From Flavobacterium luteolum (GTDB lineage Bacteria; Bacteroidota; Bacteroidia; Flavobacteriales; Flavobacteriaceae), in the NCBI RefSeq assembly GCF_027111275.1, contig NZ_CP114286.1:1860001-1924000 (forward strand): a stretch of 64,000 nt of DNA, read 5' to 3'. Below the pieces are notes generated by a model. The model was not told the DNA's origin. It did no database searches and saw only the letters and a list, made by a program, of their open reading frames with translations. A program made the translations under genes and the position numbers. This document shows, in pieces, positions 10,101-17,375 of this stretch. Position 1 is the stretch's first letter; the number at the start of each line of letters is the position of its first letter.

Positions 10101-10969
10101 TCTTTTGTACCATCTATATTTAATCGAATAAGACGGTTGGCAACAGCATTATTAAATGTGGTAAAATTTCCTCCTAATACGATTTTTCCATCAGATTGCA
10201 ATGCGATGGCGTTAACATCATCATTAAACCCATCTCCACAATTAAAAGTAAAATCGAAACTGCCATTACTATTTAAGCGTACAATTCTATTTGCCGAAAT
10301 TCCATTAAACGTAATAAAATTTCCTGTAAGAATGACTTTTTCTTCATCTGATATCTTAACATGAGTAATATTTAAAGTTGAACCAGAACCAGTCAAAAAT
10401 GAAGAATCGAGTGTTCCGTTTGGAAACAAACGAGCCACTCGATTCACTGTTGAATTTGTATATTTTGAAAAGCTTCCAACAATTATTATTTTCCCCTCTG
10501 ACTGCATTGTAATGTCATAGACAATTCCTGTTGTCGCTCCTACCGTAGTATTAAAAGTTGGATCATAAGATCCATCAGGATTGAGACGAATAAGTCTTCC
10601 CGCATTAATTCCGTTATACATTGTAAAATTTCCTCCTAAGATAATTTTACCGTCTGGCTGTAAATATGATGCGTAAATTTTGCCATTAAAACCTGTACCT
10701 GTATTAAAACTTTCATCAATAGATCCGTTAGGATTTAAACGCGTAAGATAAGAGACTGGGAATCCGTTTAAACTGAGGTAATCACCTCCAACAATTAAGC
10801 TTCCATTTTTTTGTAAAAGAAGAGTCCGCACAGCTCCGTTAAAACCGTCTCCGTTTTGTCCATCATCAAATACATTAAAAGTGCGATCGACTTTACCCTG
10901 TTGTGCAAAAAGGCTAGAACCAGGAATGAGCAAAAGTGAAATTAAAGAATAAAATAAATTTTTAATCAA
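7127..10969 (-). CDS. Secreted delta-60-repeat (beta-propeller) surface protein with shared C-terminal module and T9SS signal
   Basis: This 1280-residue protein begins with a clear signal peptide (residues 1-22, ending SLFAQ). Residues about 26-745 are delta-60-type repeats of about 52 residues, each shaped like SIDESFN..G...GKIILGGNFT.YNG...RLIRLNPDG. I count 14, from KVDRTF to VFDNSF, which fits two seven-bladed propellers. Residues about 750-1280 are the module shared with the other three giant proteins (RYDMTYWSSPV, IGNPYPSAI, ALKQILLGYD), ending in a ChiA-like T9SS sorting signal (VSKKVVF). It is predicted to be exported through the inner membrane by Sec and then by T9SS. No catalytic motif is visible; a binding or structural role is inferred. 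It has its own promoter (11015-11043) and terminator, so it is a single-gene unit. Confidence 0.88.
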   Translation of the reverse strand: MIKNLFYSLISLLLIPGSSLFAQQGKVDRTFNVFDDGQNGDGFNGAVRTLLLQKNGSLIVGGDYLSLNGFPVSYLTRLNPNGSIDESFNTGTGFNGKIYASYLQPDGKIILGGNFTMYNGINAGRLIRLNPDGSYDPTFNTTVGATTGIVYDITMQSEGKIIIVGSFSKYTNSTVNRVARLFPNGTLDSSFLTGSGSTLNITHVKISDEEKVILTGNFITFNGISANRIVRLNSNGSFDFTFNCGDGFNDDVNAIALQSDGKIVLGGNFTTFNNAVANRLIRLNIDGTKDESFQTGSGFSKEGVQTLKIDLNGDLMVGGSFTGLYNSNDVNRLVFLNSDGTVKSNFDIGSGPASASVLCLEFDEEGSWFVGGSFYVFNGLNQGRLAKINNEGEHDIGYLSSGIGFDNSVLSLLPLPNQKTIVSGNFNKFNGVPVSRITCLLEDGSLDPSFNAGRSGANNLVKTISLQTDGKAIIGGNFTKYNDINSNRIVRILSNGEIDNSFNSGDGFNSQVYALAIQNDQKIIVAGAFTKYNGTSLNRIVRLLPDGSKDTSFNTGLGADGTIEAIVIQSDGKILLGGHFKTFNAQSFSGLVRLNSDGSIDSSFNIQNGFDKYVYALALQSNNKIIVGGTFLTFNGIPEKRIVRLNSDGSLDTAFESGTGFSKGDVRSILVQPDDRILVGGSFSGTYSNTASSRLIRLMPSGVFDNSFTAPLNNTLFDMKFSADYKLFIGGNFNSVAGISKHRVARLKLCVNTTVWNGNIWSNGPPSVGKDVYFKENFPQLTSTTICGCNIDQGKTVTLLEKNTLAVEFAYTGSGTLVLEDAASLYQSDDDMVNTGIIHLIRKTKPVIRYDMTYWSSPVDKQTMKDFSPDTLGDKYYWHDPISNWITDFNGTMDMVPGQGYCIRAPQNYSITDRTIFEGTFKGIPNNGKVDAEFKVVNSLYLIGNPYPSAINADLFIKNNSSKIQGALYFWTHNTPPSNGKYSADDCVVYNLLGGVGISSSLNSENYTTTPDGTIASGQGFFVRSKAVGFIEFNNNMRIKAHNSSFFRPSSQSELKNEKFRFWLNLHNGKNALKQILLGYDKEASNSVDYYDAVSLSSSQEIDFYSILENKKLVIQGRAMPWTENDSINLGFKTTTKTTLNLEIDHQDPLFDEISIFLVDRTLNRCHNLSESPYQFDSEAGTFNNRFSIIYANKNLGNTTFEDISKSILISNKNHMINIESFDERINEVIIFDISGNELYKKNQLESKKISIQNLFSSHQVLLVKVIFENGKSVSKKVVF

Positions 10970-11014
10970 AACAGTATAATTAAAGTTAATTTTGTAAGAA
11001 TTAAGCTAAAATTA

Positions 11015-11043
11015 CAAAGTTAAAACAATACGCACAATACCAA
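11015..11043 (-). promoter_or_regulatory. Promoter of the propeller surface-protein gene (TTG-N18-TAACTTTG)
   Basis: On the minus strand TAACTTTG (11015-11022) is preceded by TTG (11041-11043) with 18 nt between, matching the Bacteroidota -33/-7 pattern. It lies between the upstream gene's terminator and the start codon at 10969, giving a leader of about 40 nt. Confidence 0.5.
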
Positions 11044-11069
11044 GATTTAGGGATATTTTAAGCAGAAAA

Positions 11070-11099
11070 AAAAGCCCATTCATAAAAGAATGGGCTTTT
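11070..11099 (-). terminator. Terminator of the 1693-residue surface-protein gene
   Basis: A perfect 12-bp stem AAAAGCCCATTC (11070-11081) with 11088-11099, followed on the minus strand by a T-rich tract, 20 nt past the stop codon at 11120. Confidence 0.85.
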
Positions 11100-11119
11100 A
11101 AATATGACGTTATATTATT

Positions 11120-14100
11120 TTACAGATTAGAAAAAATAACTTTTTTAGTAAAGGTATGTCCATTTTCTAAGATTATTTTTACCAATAATACTTGATCACT
11201 AGAATGTAAGTTTTTAATTTGCAAGTCTGAAGCATTCACTTTGTTATTACTATATAACAACTGCGCTCCAACATTGTAAACATTTACTTCTTTAATCGTT
11301 TCTTTAGATGATGTAATATTCACTGCTTTGTCTTTCACTGAAACTAAAACCGTATTCTCAAGATTTTCAAAATCATCTGTCCCTAAGGTTTTATTTGTAT
11401 AACGAATCGAAAAACGAGTTGAATTGCTTCCTGCTAAACTAAAGAAAGTATAATTCTCTTTTCGCAAATCTATTATTTTACCTAGAGCTTTATCTTCTAA
11501 GTATACAGCTTGGGTAGCAAAGAATCCGTCTGCATGATCAATAGAAATCGTGAAGTTACGGTCACCTTTATCATCAACACCACTCTTATAACCTAAAGGA
11601 ACTACGTCTGTATCATCAAAAGGAAGTGCACGACCTTGAATCGTTAATTTTCTAGATTCACTGATACTATAAAAATCAATATAAGCAGTACCTCCTCTTG
11701 TCGTAGCGTCATAACTGAAATCAATACCATTAGTCGCTCCTTCAACATATCCAATTAATATCTGTTTAAAAGCACCCTGTGAGTTTGCGATATTCAGCCA
11801 AAGACGGTTACTTTCAGTTTTACTGGCTTCACTTGGTTTATAAAATTGTGTATTCTGTGAGCTTGCTTTACGAAGATCATTATTAAATTTAATTGCCGTT
11901 GCACCTGCAGGCGATATTGTAAAAAAAGCTTGTCCTGCCCCAATAAAACCTTTAAATTCTGTAGCAGGATCATCATTTACTCTTGTCGAACCTGTTCCAT
12001 TAAAAACCACAAAATCTGAACTTATGTACTGGAAAGTATTAGTTCCTGGAATAATTTGCGGAGGCGAATTGTGTGACCAAAAATATAATGATCCTAATTG
12101 GGTTTTATTTGCCAGCATCAACTCTTTTGCGCTTATTGGAGAAGGGTACGGATTACCTATCAAGTTTAATTTATTTTCTAATACAGGAACTGATAAATCT
12201 CCATTGTTTGGCTCTCCAACAAATATACCTTCAAATGTGTCTGGGATTGTTAAGCTAAAATTTTGTGGGGCTCTGATACTATAACCTTCTCCCTCTTTCA
12301 TAACTTTTGTACCGAAGCTATTAAGAATCCATTGTCCATTAGCAGCATCCCAATAATGATATTTATCCCACAAAGTGTTTGGAGAAAACTTAGCCATGGT
12401 CATATTTGCATCAGTTACTGGTGATCCCCAATAAACTACATCGTAACGGGTCAAATCAACTTTTCTTTTATAAGAAATACTTCCGGAGTTTACAGCGCTT
12501 GATCCTTGCAGTAAACTTGAACCACTTTCAAATACCAATTTACCATTACTTGTTATACCGTTTGTAACGGTTAAAGTCATTTCGGATGGAATAATTACAT
12601 CTCCATCTGTAGCGCTAATTGTTAAAGAACAAGCTGTAAAACTAATTGGAGATGAAGGTACTGGTTTAGGAAATGGCTGATTTGGCAAAACTGAAGAAAT
12701 TGTAACACTTTTGCTTCCATCTGGTGCACCATTTGACCATGCCGAACCATTCCAAGTTGTATTTGTAGTAATATCTATTATCTCAACAGATGCCACACTT
12801 GAGATACAAGTTGAAGTAACATCTTCAACAGTAAAATTATATGTTCCTACTGGTAAATTGTTAATAGTCAAATCTGTTTCTGTATTTTGACGATTATATT
12901 GATGCGCACCTGATTGATCATTTAGATAAACTTTCCAATTGTTTGTTGGCAAACTACTTAATGTTATACTTCCTAAACCGCCACAAGATACGTTGACCTG
13001 TGAAGTTAATGGAGCGGTTGGTGTTGGTTTTACGGTAAGAACAGCTACATTTGAAGTTACTGATCCGCATGTGCCGGTAATCAGAACTCGATATTGATAG
13101 TTATTAATCCCTGCTGTCGCTCCTGTTATTGCCATAGTAGCGGTTCCTACATTAGAATAAACCCCACCGTTTGACAAATCATTAAAATTAGTCCCATCAG
13201 TGCTAAACTGCCATTTGTAGATCAATCCAGTTCCAGAGGCAACAACTCCAAATGTGGTGTTGCTTCCAGAGCAGATAGCAGATGCTGAGGGTTGCATACC
13301 TATTGACGGTGATGTATTTACTGTTAGGGTAGCCGCATTTGAAGTTACTGATCCGCATGTGCCGGTAATTAGAACTCGATATCGGTAGCTATTAATCCCT
13401 GCTGTCGCTCCTGTTATTACCATAGTAGCAGTTCCTACATTAGAATAAACCCCACCGTTTGACAAATCATTAAAATTAGTCCCATCAGTGCTAAACTGCC
13501 ATTTGTAAATCAATCCAGTTCCAGAGGCAACAACTCCAAATGTGGTATCACTTCCTGCACAGATTGCAGTTCCTGACGGTTGTGCACTTATTGACGGTCC
13601 TGTATTTAATGTAAGGGTAGCAGCATTTGAAGTTACTGATCCGCAAGTGCCATTAATCACAACACGGTATTGATAATTATTCATCCCAGCTGTTGCTCCT
13701 GTTATTGTCATTGTAGCAGTTCCTACATTAGAATAAACCCCACCGTTTGCTAAATCATTAAAATTAGTACCATTAGTGCTAAACTGCCATTTGTAGATCA
13801 ATCCAGTCCCAGATGCAACAACCCCAAATGTGGTATTGCTTCCAGAGCAGATAGCAGATGCTGAGGGTTGCGTACCTATTGATGGTGAAGTATTTACTGT
13901 AAGAGTGGCGGTACTAGTTACTGAACCACTCGGTGTTGTAATAGAAATTGTACCAGTAGTAGCCGTAGAAGGTACAGTAGCTGTAATTTGCGTATTACTA
14001 TCTACTGTAAAAGTAGAACTAACTCCATTAAAAGTTACTGCTGTAGCTCCATTAAAGGCACTTCCCGTTATTACTACATTAGTTCCTGGACATGCAGAAG

Positions 14101-16201
14101 TTGGACTAAAGCTATTTATTACAGGAGTAACTGTAACCACAACAGGTGACGAAGATACTGTACAACTATTTGCTGAATTTGTAGCTGTTGCAAAATAACT
14201 TGTAGTTTGTGTAGGAGTAGCTGTCGGATTCGCTACATTAGTAGCAGACAATCCTGCAGTTGTTCCAGAAGGTGTGGCAGTCCAATTATATGTATATGTT
14301 ACAGGCTTCGTTCCTGTTACTTTAACATTATCTATAGCCCAAAACCAATCAAAAGATGCTGTATATTTAAATCTAACAGTAATCCCTGTATTAGTGCCAT
14401 TAGCAAAAGTATTTAATGGTATTGTTACTTTTTCAAATTTATTCTCAGTTCCCTGTGTTGTATTAAAAGTTTGAACAGACGTCCAAGATGTCCCTCCATT
14501 TGTCGAAACTTCAATAACCGCGGAATCACCTGACCAGCTGTAATAATAATGATAAAATTCTAACGATAAACCAGTATACCCTGTAATTGGTATCACAGGA
14601 GAAGTTAAATAAGTGATAATATTAGCATCTTGCGTAGCGCTATTTGAAAGATAAAACTGGGTGTTATCATTAGAGCGAAAAGTAAAAGGCTCATAATTAC
14701 CAGTACTAGTATATTCATAAAAATATCCATCTGGTTTCAATGTCCACGCGACACTACCTGTATTTCCAGAAACTGCCCAACCTGGATTTGTACTATTGAA
14801 ATCTTGATTTAATAAAGTTGCTGTATAGGAAGCTGGAGTCGCTGACGAAGTCAGATTTGTAGTTCCTCCACTTGCAATGGTGGTAGGAGATGCACTTGCT
14901 GTAATTGTAGATACAGACATCGTAATTTCATTTGAAGTCACTGTACTTCCAGAAGGCAAACATGGTGCTGCCCCAGATGTTACTACACAAGTTACTTTAT
15001 CATTATCATTTAAAGTAGTACTCGTAAAAGTAACGCTATTTGTTCCAGCATTAACACCATTTACTTTCCACTGATAAGAAGGTGATACTTGATTGCTTGC
15101 TGTCGCCGTAAATGTTACACCTGCTCCTTTACAAATTAAGGTAGATGAAGCACTTATAGTCGCTACCGCTACCTCATTACAACTAGCACCTACATTAACC
15201 CTTCCCGTTGCAGTAGTACCAAAATAATATTCACTTTTATAATTTACAGAGTTACCATTTCTTCCTCCCCAATAACCGGAATTTTGACTATGCCCACCTA
15301 AAGTCAAGCTCCCTGCTGTATGGGTAACATTATTACTCAAATTAGCTACTACACCCCAAGTAATTGACAGATTATTAGTTATATTTATTGGCGTTGTACC
15401 AAATGTTTTTGTACCACCACCTGAAAGAATTAAATTACTATATGTTGCCGCACGTACAGTTTGGTCATTTGATCTATCATATTCAATCGTAAATCCTGAT
15501 GGAAATGAAGCAGGCGTAAAAGAATAATTTCCTCCCCAAGTTGTTGCGCCCACACGTAATGTACCTGCTATTAAATTATTTACTCCAGCTGTTAAAAGAT
15601 ATGTTGCGGCATCAAATGTACCCAAGTTATTAGTAAATGTCTGTATATTAATGGCGTTTCCAAGAACAACAGATCCCCCTGTTTTATTAATTCTTAACTC
15701 TCCAGAACCATTTGAAGATGTTATTCTACCTGTTAAAGTTTGATTATTTGTCCCAGTAAAAACGGCAGTCGCACCACCACCACTAGACGTACCAGTAAAT
15801 GACCAATTTCCTGTAAGAGAAATAATCATTGATCCTGATCCTGTGGTCCAATTTCCGCCACCTGCGACATTTCCATTGACAGTAAGAGTTTCATTATTAA
15901 CCATTGTAAGTCTTCCTGTTATTGTTATTCCCGCGCATGTCTGGTTTCCACTAGTAAAAACATTAGCGCCACTAGCAATAACAACAATATCTGTAGGCAA
16001 AGGAACAACTCCTCCAGACCAAGTTGATGGTAAATTCCAATTTCCCCCAGATGCAGTACTTATTATTGTCGCCGCGTTAGCAAAAGAAACCACAAAAAAC
16101 ATCCCAACACAAAGCAATCTTAAATTTGGAATAAACAATCTTTGGGGTAAAGATTTGGTATAAATAAAAAATAAAAACGAGTAAAGTAATTTTCTCATCA
16201 T
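11120..16201 (-). CDS. Giant secreted surface protein: beta-solenoid, Ig-like and TIG domains, shared C-terminal module with T9SS signal
   Basis: This is the longest of the four related surface proteins (1693 residues). Residues 1-44 are a long leader with two hydrophobic stretches (about 4-14 and 29-43) ending ANA. Residues about 45-340 are Thr/Gly/Asn-rich and look like a beta-solenoid. Residues about 465-640 resemble a jelly-roll carbohydrate-binding or MAM-like domain (VSTNGGTSWTSVQTF). Residues about 700-775 form an IPT/TIG fold (SFSPTSACPGTNVVITGSAF). Three nearly identical 96-residue Ig-like repeats fill about 770-1057. Residues about 1142-1693 are the shared module (RYDVVYWGSPV, IGNPYPSPI, GAFKQILIGY) and ChiA-like T9SS signal ending FTKKVIFSNL. 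No enzymatic residues are seen; an adhesin role is inferred. Its C-terminal module is closest to that of the plus-strand gene at 17376. Confidence 0.85.
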   Translation of the reverse strand: MMRKLLYSFLFFIYTKSLPQRLFIPNLRLLCVGMFFVVSFANAATIISTASGGNWNLPSTWSGGVVPLPTDIVVIASGANVFTSGNQTCAGITITGRLTMVNNETLTVNGNVAGGGNWTTGSGSMIISLTGNWSFTGTSSGGGATAVFTGTNNQTLTGRITSSNGSGELRINKTGGSVVLGNAINIQTFTNNLGTFDAATYLLTAGVNNLIAGTLRVGATTWGGNYSFTPASFPSGFTIEYDRSNDQTVRAATYSNLILSGGGTKTFGTTPINITNNLSITWGVVANLSNNVTHTAGSLTLGGHSQNSGYWGGRNGNSVNYKSEYYFGTTATGRVNVGASCNEVAVATISASSTLICKGAGVTFTATASNQVSPSYQWKVNGVNAGTNSVTFTSTTLNDNDKVTCVVTSGAAPCLPSGSTVTSNEITMSVSTITASASPTTIASGGTTNLTSSATPASYTATLLNQDFNSTNPGWAVSGNTGSVAWTLKPDGYFYEYTSTGNYEPFTFRSNDNTQFYLSNSATQDANIITYLTSPVIPITGYTGLSLEFYHYYYSWSGDSAVIEVSTNGGTSWTSVQTFNTTQGTENKFEKVTIPLNTFANGTNTGITVRFKYTASFDWFWAIDNVKVTGTKPVTYTYNWTATPSGTTAGLSATNVANPTATPTQTTSYFATATNSANSCTVSSSPVVVTVTPVINSFSPTSACPGTNVVITGSAFNGATAVTFNGVSSTFTVDSNTQITATVPSTATTGTISITTPSGSVTSTATLTVNTSPSIGTQPSASAICSGSNTTFGVVASGTGLIYKWQFSTNGTNFNDLANGGVYSNVGTATMTITGATAGMNNYQYRVVINGTCGSVTSNAATLTLNTGPSISAQPSGTAICAGSDTTFGVVASGTGLIYKWQFSTDGTNFNDLSNGGVYSNVGTATMVITGATAGINSYRYRVLITGTCGSVTSNAATLTVNTSPSIGMQPSASAICSGSNTTFGVVASGTGLIYKWQFSTDGTNFNDLSNGGVYSNVGTATMAITGATAGINNYQYRVLITGTCGSVTSNVAVLTVKPTPTAPLTSQVNVSCGGLGSITLSSLPTNNWKVYLNDQSGAHQYNRQNTETDLTINNLPVGTYNFTVEDVTSTCISSVASVEIIDITTNTTWNGSAWSNGAPDGSKSVTISSVLPNQPFPKPVPSSPISFTACSLTISATDGDVIIPSEMTLTVTNGITSNGKLVFESGSSLLQGSSAVNSGSISYKRKVDLTRYDVVYWGSPVTDANMTMAKFSPNTLWDKYHYWDAANGQWILNSFGTKVMKEGEGYSIRAPQNFSLTIPDTFEGIFVGEPNNGDLSVPVLENKLNLIGNPYPSPISAKELMLANKTQLGSLYFWSHNSPPQIIPGTNTFQYISSDFVVFNGTGSTRVNDDPATEFKGFIGAGQAFFTISPAGATAIKFNNDLRKASSQNTQFYKPSEASKTESNRLWLNIANSQGAFKQILIGYVEGATNGIDFSYDATTRGGTAYIDFYSISESRKLTIQGRALPFDDTDVVPLGYKSGVDDKGDRNFTISIDHADGFFATQAVYLEDKALGKIIDLRKENYTFFSLAGSNSTRFSIRYTNKTLGTDDFENLENTVLVSVKDKAVNITSSKETIKEVNVYNVGAQLLYSNNKVNASDLQIKNLHSSDQVLLVKIILENGHTFTKKVIFSNL
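13029..13895 (-). repeat. Three tandem 288-bp repeats coding for Ig-like domains
   Basis: The same segment recurs at 13062, 13350 and 13638, a period of exactly 288 bp (96 codons). Identity is high at silent positions too, indicating recent duplication or homogenisation. Each unit encodes ..FGVVASGTGLIYKWQFST and ITGTCGSVTSN. Confidence 0.85.
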
Positions 16202-16363
16202 ATGTTAGTAGGTATTTATTTTAAATTTGTTTTTGGTTTGCTATAAAGCAAAAAATGGCATTATATTTTCAAAAAAAATAAATGTTCATTTTGGTATTTT
16301 AATGGAAACTAAATGTTAAATTTTTGACTTTTACCAGAATATAAAAACTGTTAAAATTCCGTA

Positions 16364-16393
16364 CAAAAATATTTAAATTAGCCTAATACACAA
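16364..16393 (-). promoter_or_regulatory. Possible promoter of the 1693-residue surface-protein gene
   Basis: On the minus strand TATTTTTG (16364-16371) is preceded by TTG (16391-16393) with a 19-nt spacer. It would give an untranslated leader of about 155 nt before the start codon at 16201. Confidence 0.42.
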
Positions 16394-16485
16394 GGTTATA
16401 ATTTATTTCTTTTCATAATATATTAACAAATTTTAGAATTTTTTTATAACTAATTGAGCACAAATCAATTTAAACGTTAAAATGC

Positions 16486-16968
16486 ATGAAAAAGCCGACG
16501 AAAATCACTTTTACTCTCAAAGAAGCTTTACAAAAATTAGAACATTTTTGTGCCTATCAAGAGCGTTGCCATGACGAGGTAACAGCCAAATTATACAGCC
16601 TAAAAATGACTTCTGAAGAGATTGACAGCATTATCGTACAGCTTATAGAAGGGAATTTTTTAAACGAAACCCGTTTTGCCTGTAGCTTTGCGAGAGGCAA
16701 ACACCGAATCAAACATTGGGGAAAAATTAGAATCACCAACGAACTGAAAGCAAGAAATATTTCATCAACAAATATTATTCTGGCTTTAAAAGAAATTTCT
16801 ACAGAAGAATATTTTGAGACCTTCGAAAATCTATCAGAAAGATGCTGGAATAGTATTTCGGAAAACAATCAGCTTAAAAAACGCAAAAAGTTCTGCGACT
16901 ATATGCTTCGCAGAGGTTACGAAAGTAATCTGGTTTATGAAAAAGCTAAAGAACTAGAAGAAATCTAA
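16486..16968 (+). CDS. recX: Regulatory protein RecX
   Basis: This 160-residue protein matches RecX, the small helical modulator that binds RecA filaments and limits recombinase activity. Visible features are the three-helix repeats: the N-terminal ALQKLEHFCAYQERCHDEV block, LIEGNFLNETRFACSFARGK, the KHWGKIRITNELKARNIS block, and the C-terminal FCDYMLRRGYE. The length is normal for the family. The ATG at 16486 is preferred; an ATG 4 nt upstream is in another frame. recA is not in the window. It sits alone between two giant surface-protein genes that point away from it on either side. No TAnnTTTG element lies close to its start. Confidence 0.88.
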   Translation: MKKPTKITFTLKEALQKLEHFCAYQERCHDEVTAKLYSLKMTSEEIDSIIVQLIEGNFLNETRFACSFARGKHRIKHWGKIRITNELKARNISSTNIILALKEISTEEYFETFENLSERCWNSISENNQLKKRKKFCDYMLRRGYESNLVYEKAKELEEI

Positions 16969-17375
16969 TTTATCATAACATTTTAAAAAAGCCGCTTTTT
17001 CTATTTTTCAAATCCTTTTAATTTTCCTTTTAAAATATCTTAAATTACCTACACAACCCTCAACAACTTTTGGTTATAAATTATTCTATTTTTGAAGATT
17101 TTATACCAAATGTGACGTTTTCTAGTCTAAAATCTCAAAAAACAGTCTTAAAAAACACCGATACTTGCGATTATTCTTATAATTATTTCTTAGGTTTTAT
17201 AGGAATACTTATCGAACATTAAAATTTTTAATGCACTTCATCGACTATTTTACCAATTCATCGATTATATCGATGTTCCGAAAACCCTAGTAAAATCTAG
17301 CTCGTAGATGTATCTATATTTGCGCGGACTTAAAAGTCCTATGCCCGCATAACAAATTGATAGAAAACATTTAGC
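16969..17375. other. 407-bp spacer upstream of the 1383-residue surface-protein gene
   Basis: There is no gene in this stretch. It holds a repeated CATCGA/ATCGAT cluster (about 17237-17276, including GATTATATCGATG), a possible -7 element at 17315 and a small stem GGACT-taaa-AGTCC at 17327-17340 in the expected leader. The ATCGAT followed by AAAACCCTA is also seen at about 6913-6930 in the 6.7-7.1 kb spacer, which may be a shared regulatory site or chance. Confidence 0.4.
17315..17322 (+). promoter_or_regulatory. Possible -7 element (TATATTTG)
   Basis: TATATTTG fits TAnnTTTG and lies 53 nt before the start codon at 17376. No TTG is found at the -33 distance. Confidence 0.35.

Noticed and set aside
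13830..14198. Plus-strand open frame opposite the Ig/TIG region of the 1693-residue gene
   Set aside because: It is the mirror of a Thr/Gly/Val-rich repeat gene; its Val-rich protein sequence follows from the opposite strand's codons and shows no start context or family.
17327..17340. GGACT-taaa-AGTCC stem as riboswitch in the leader of the 1383-residue gene
   Set aside because: It is a single 5-bp stem with no conserved riboswitch core; it may be chance.
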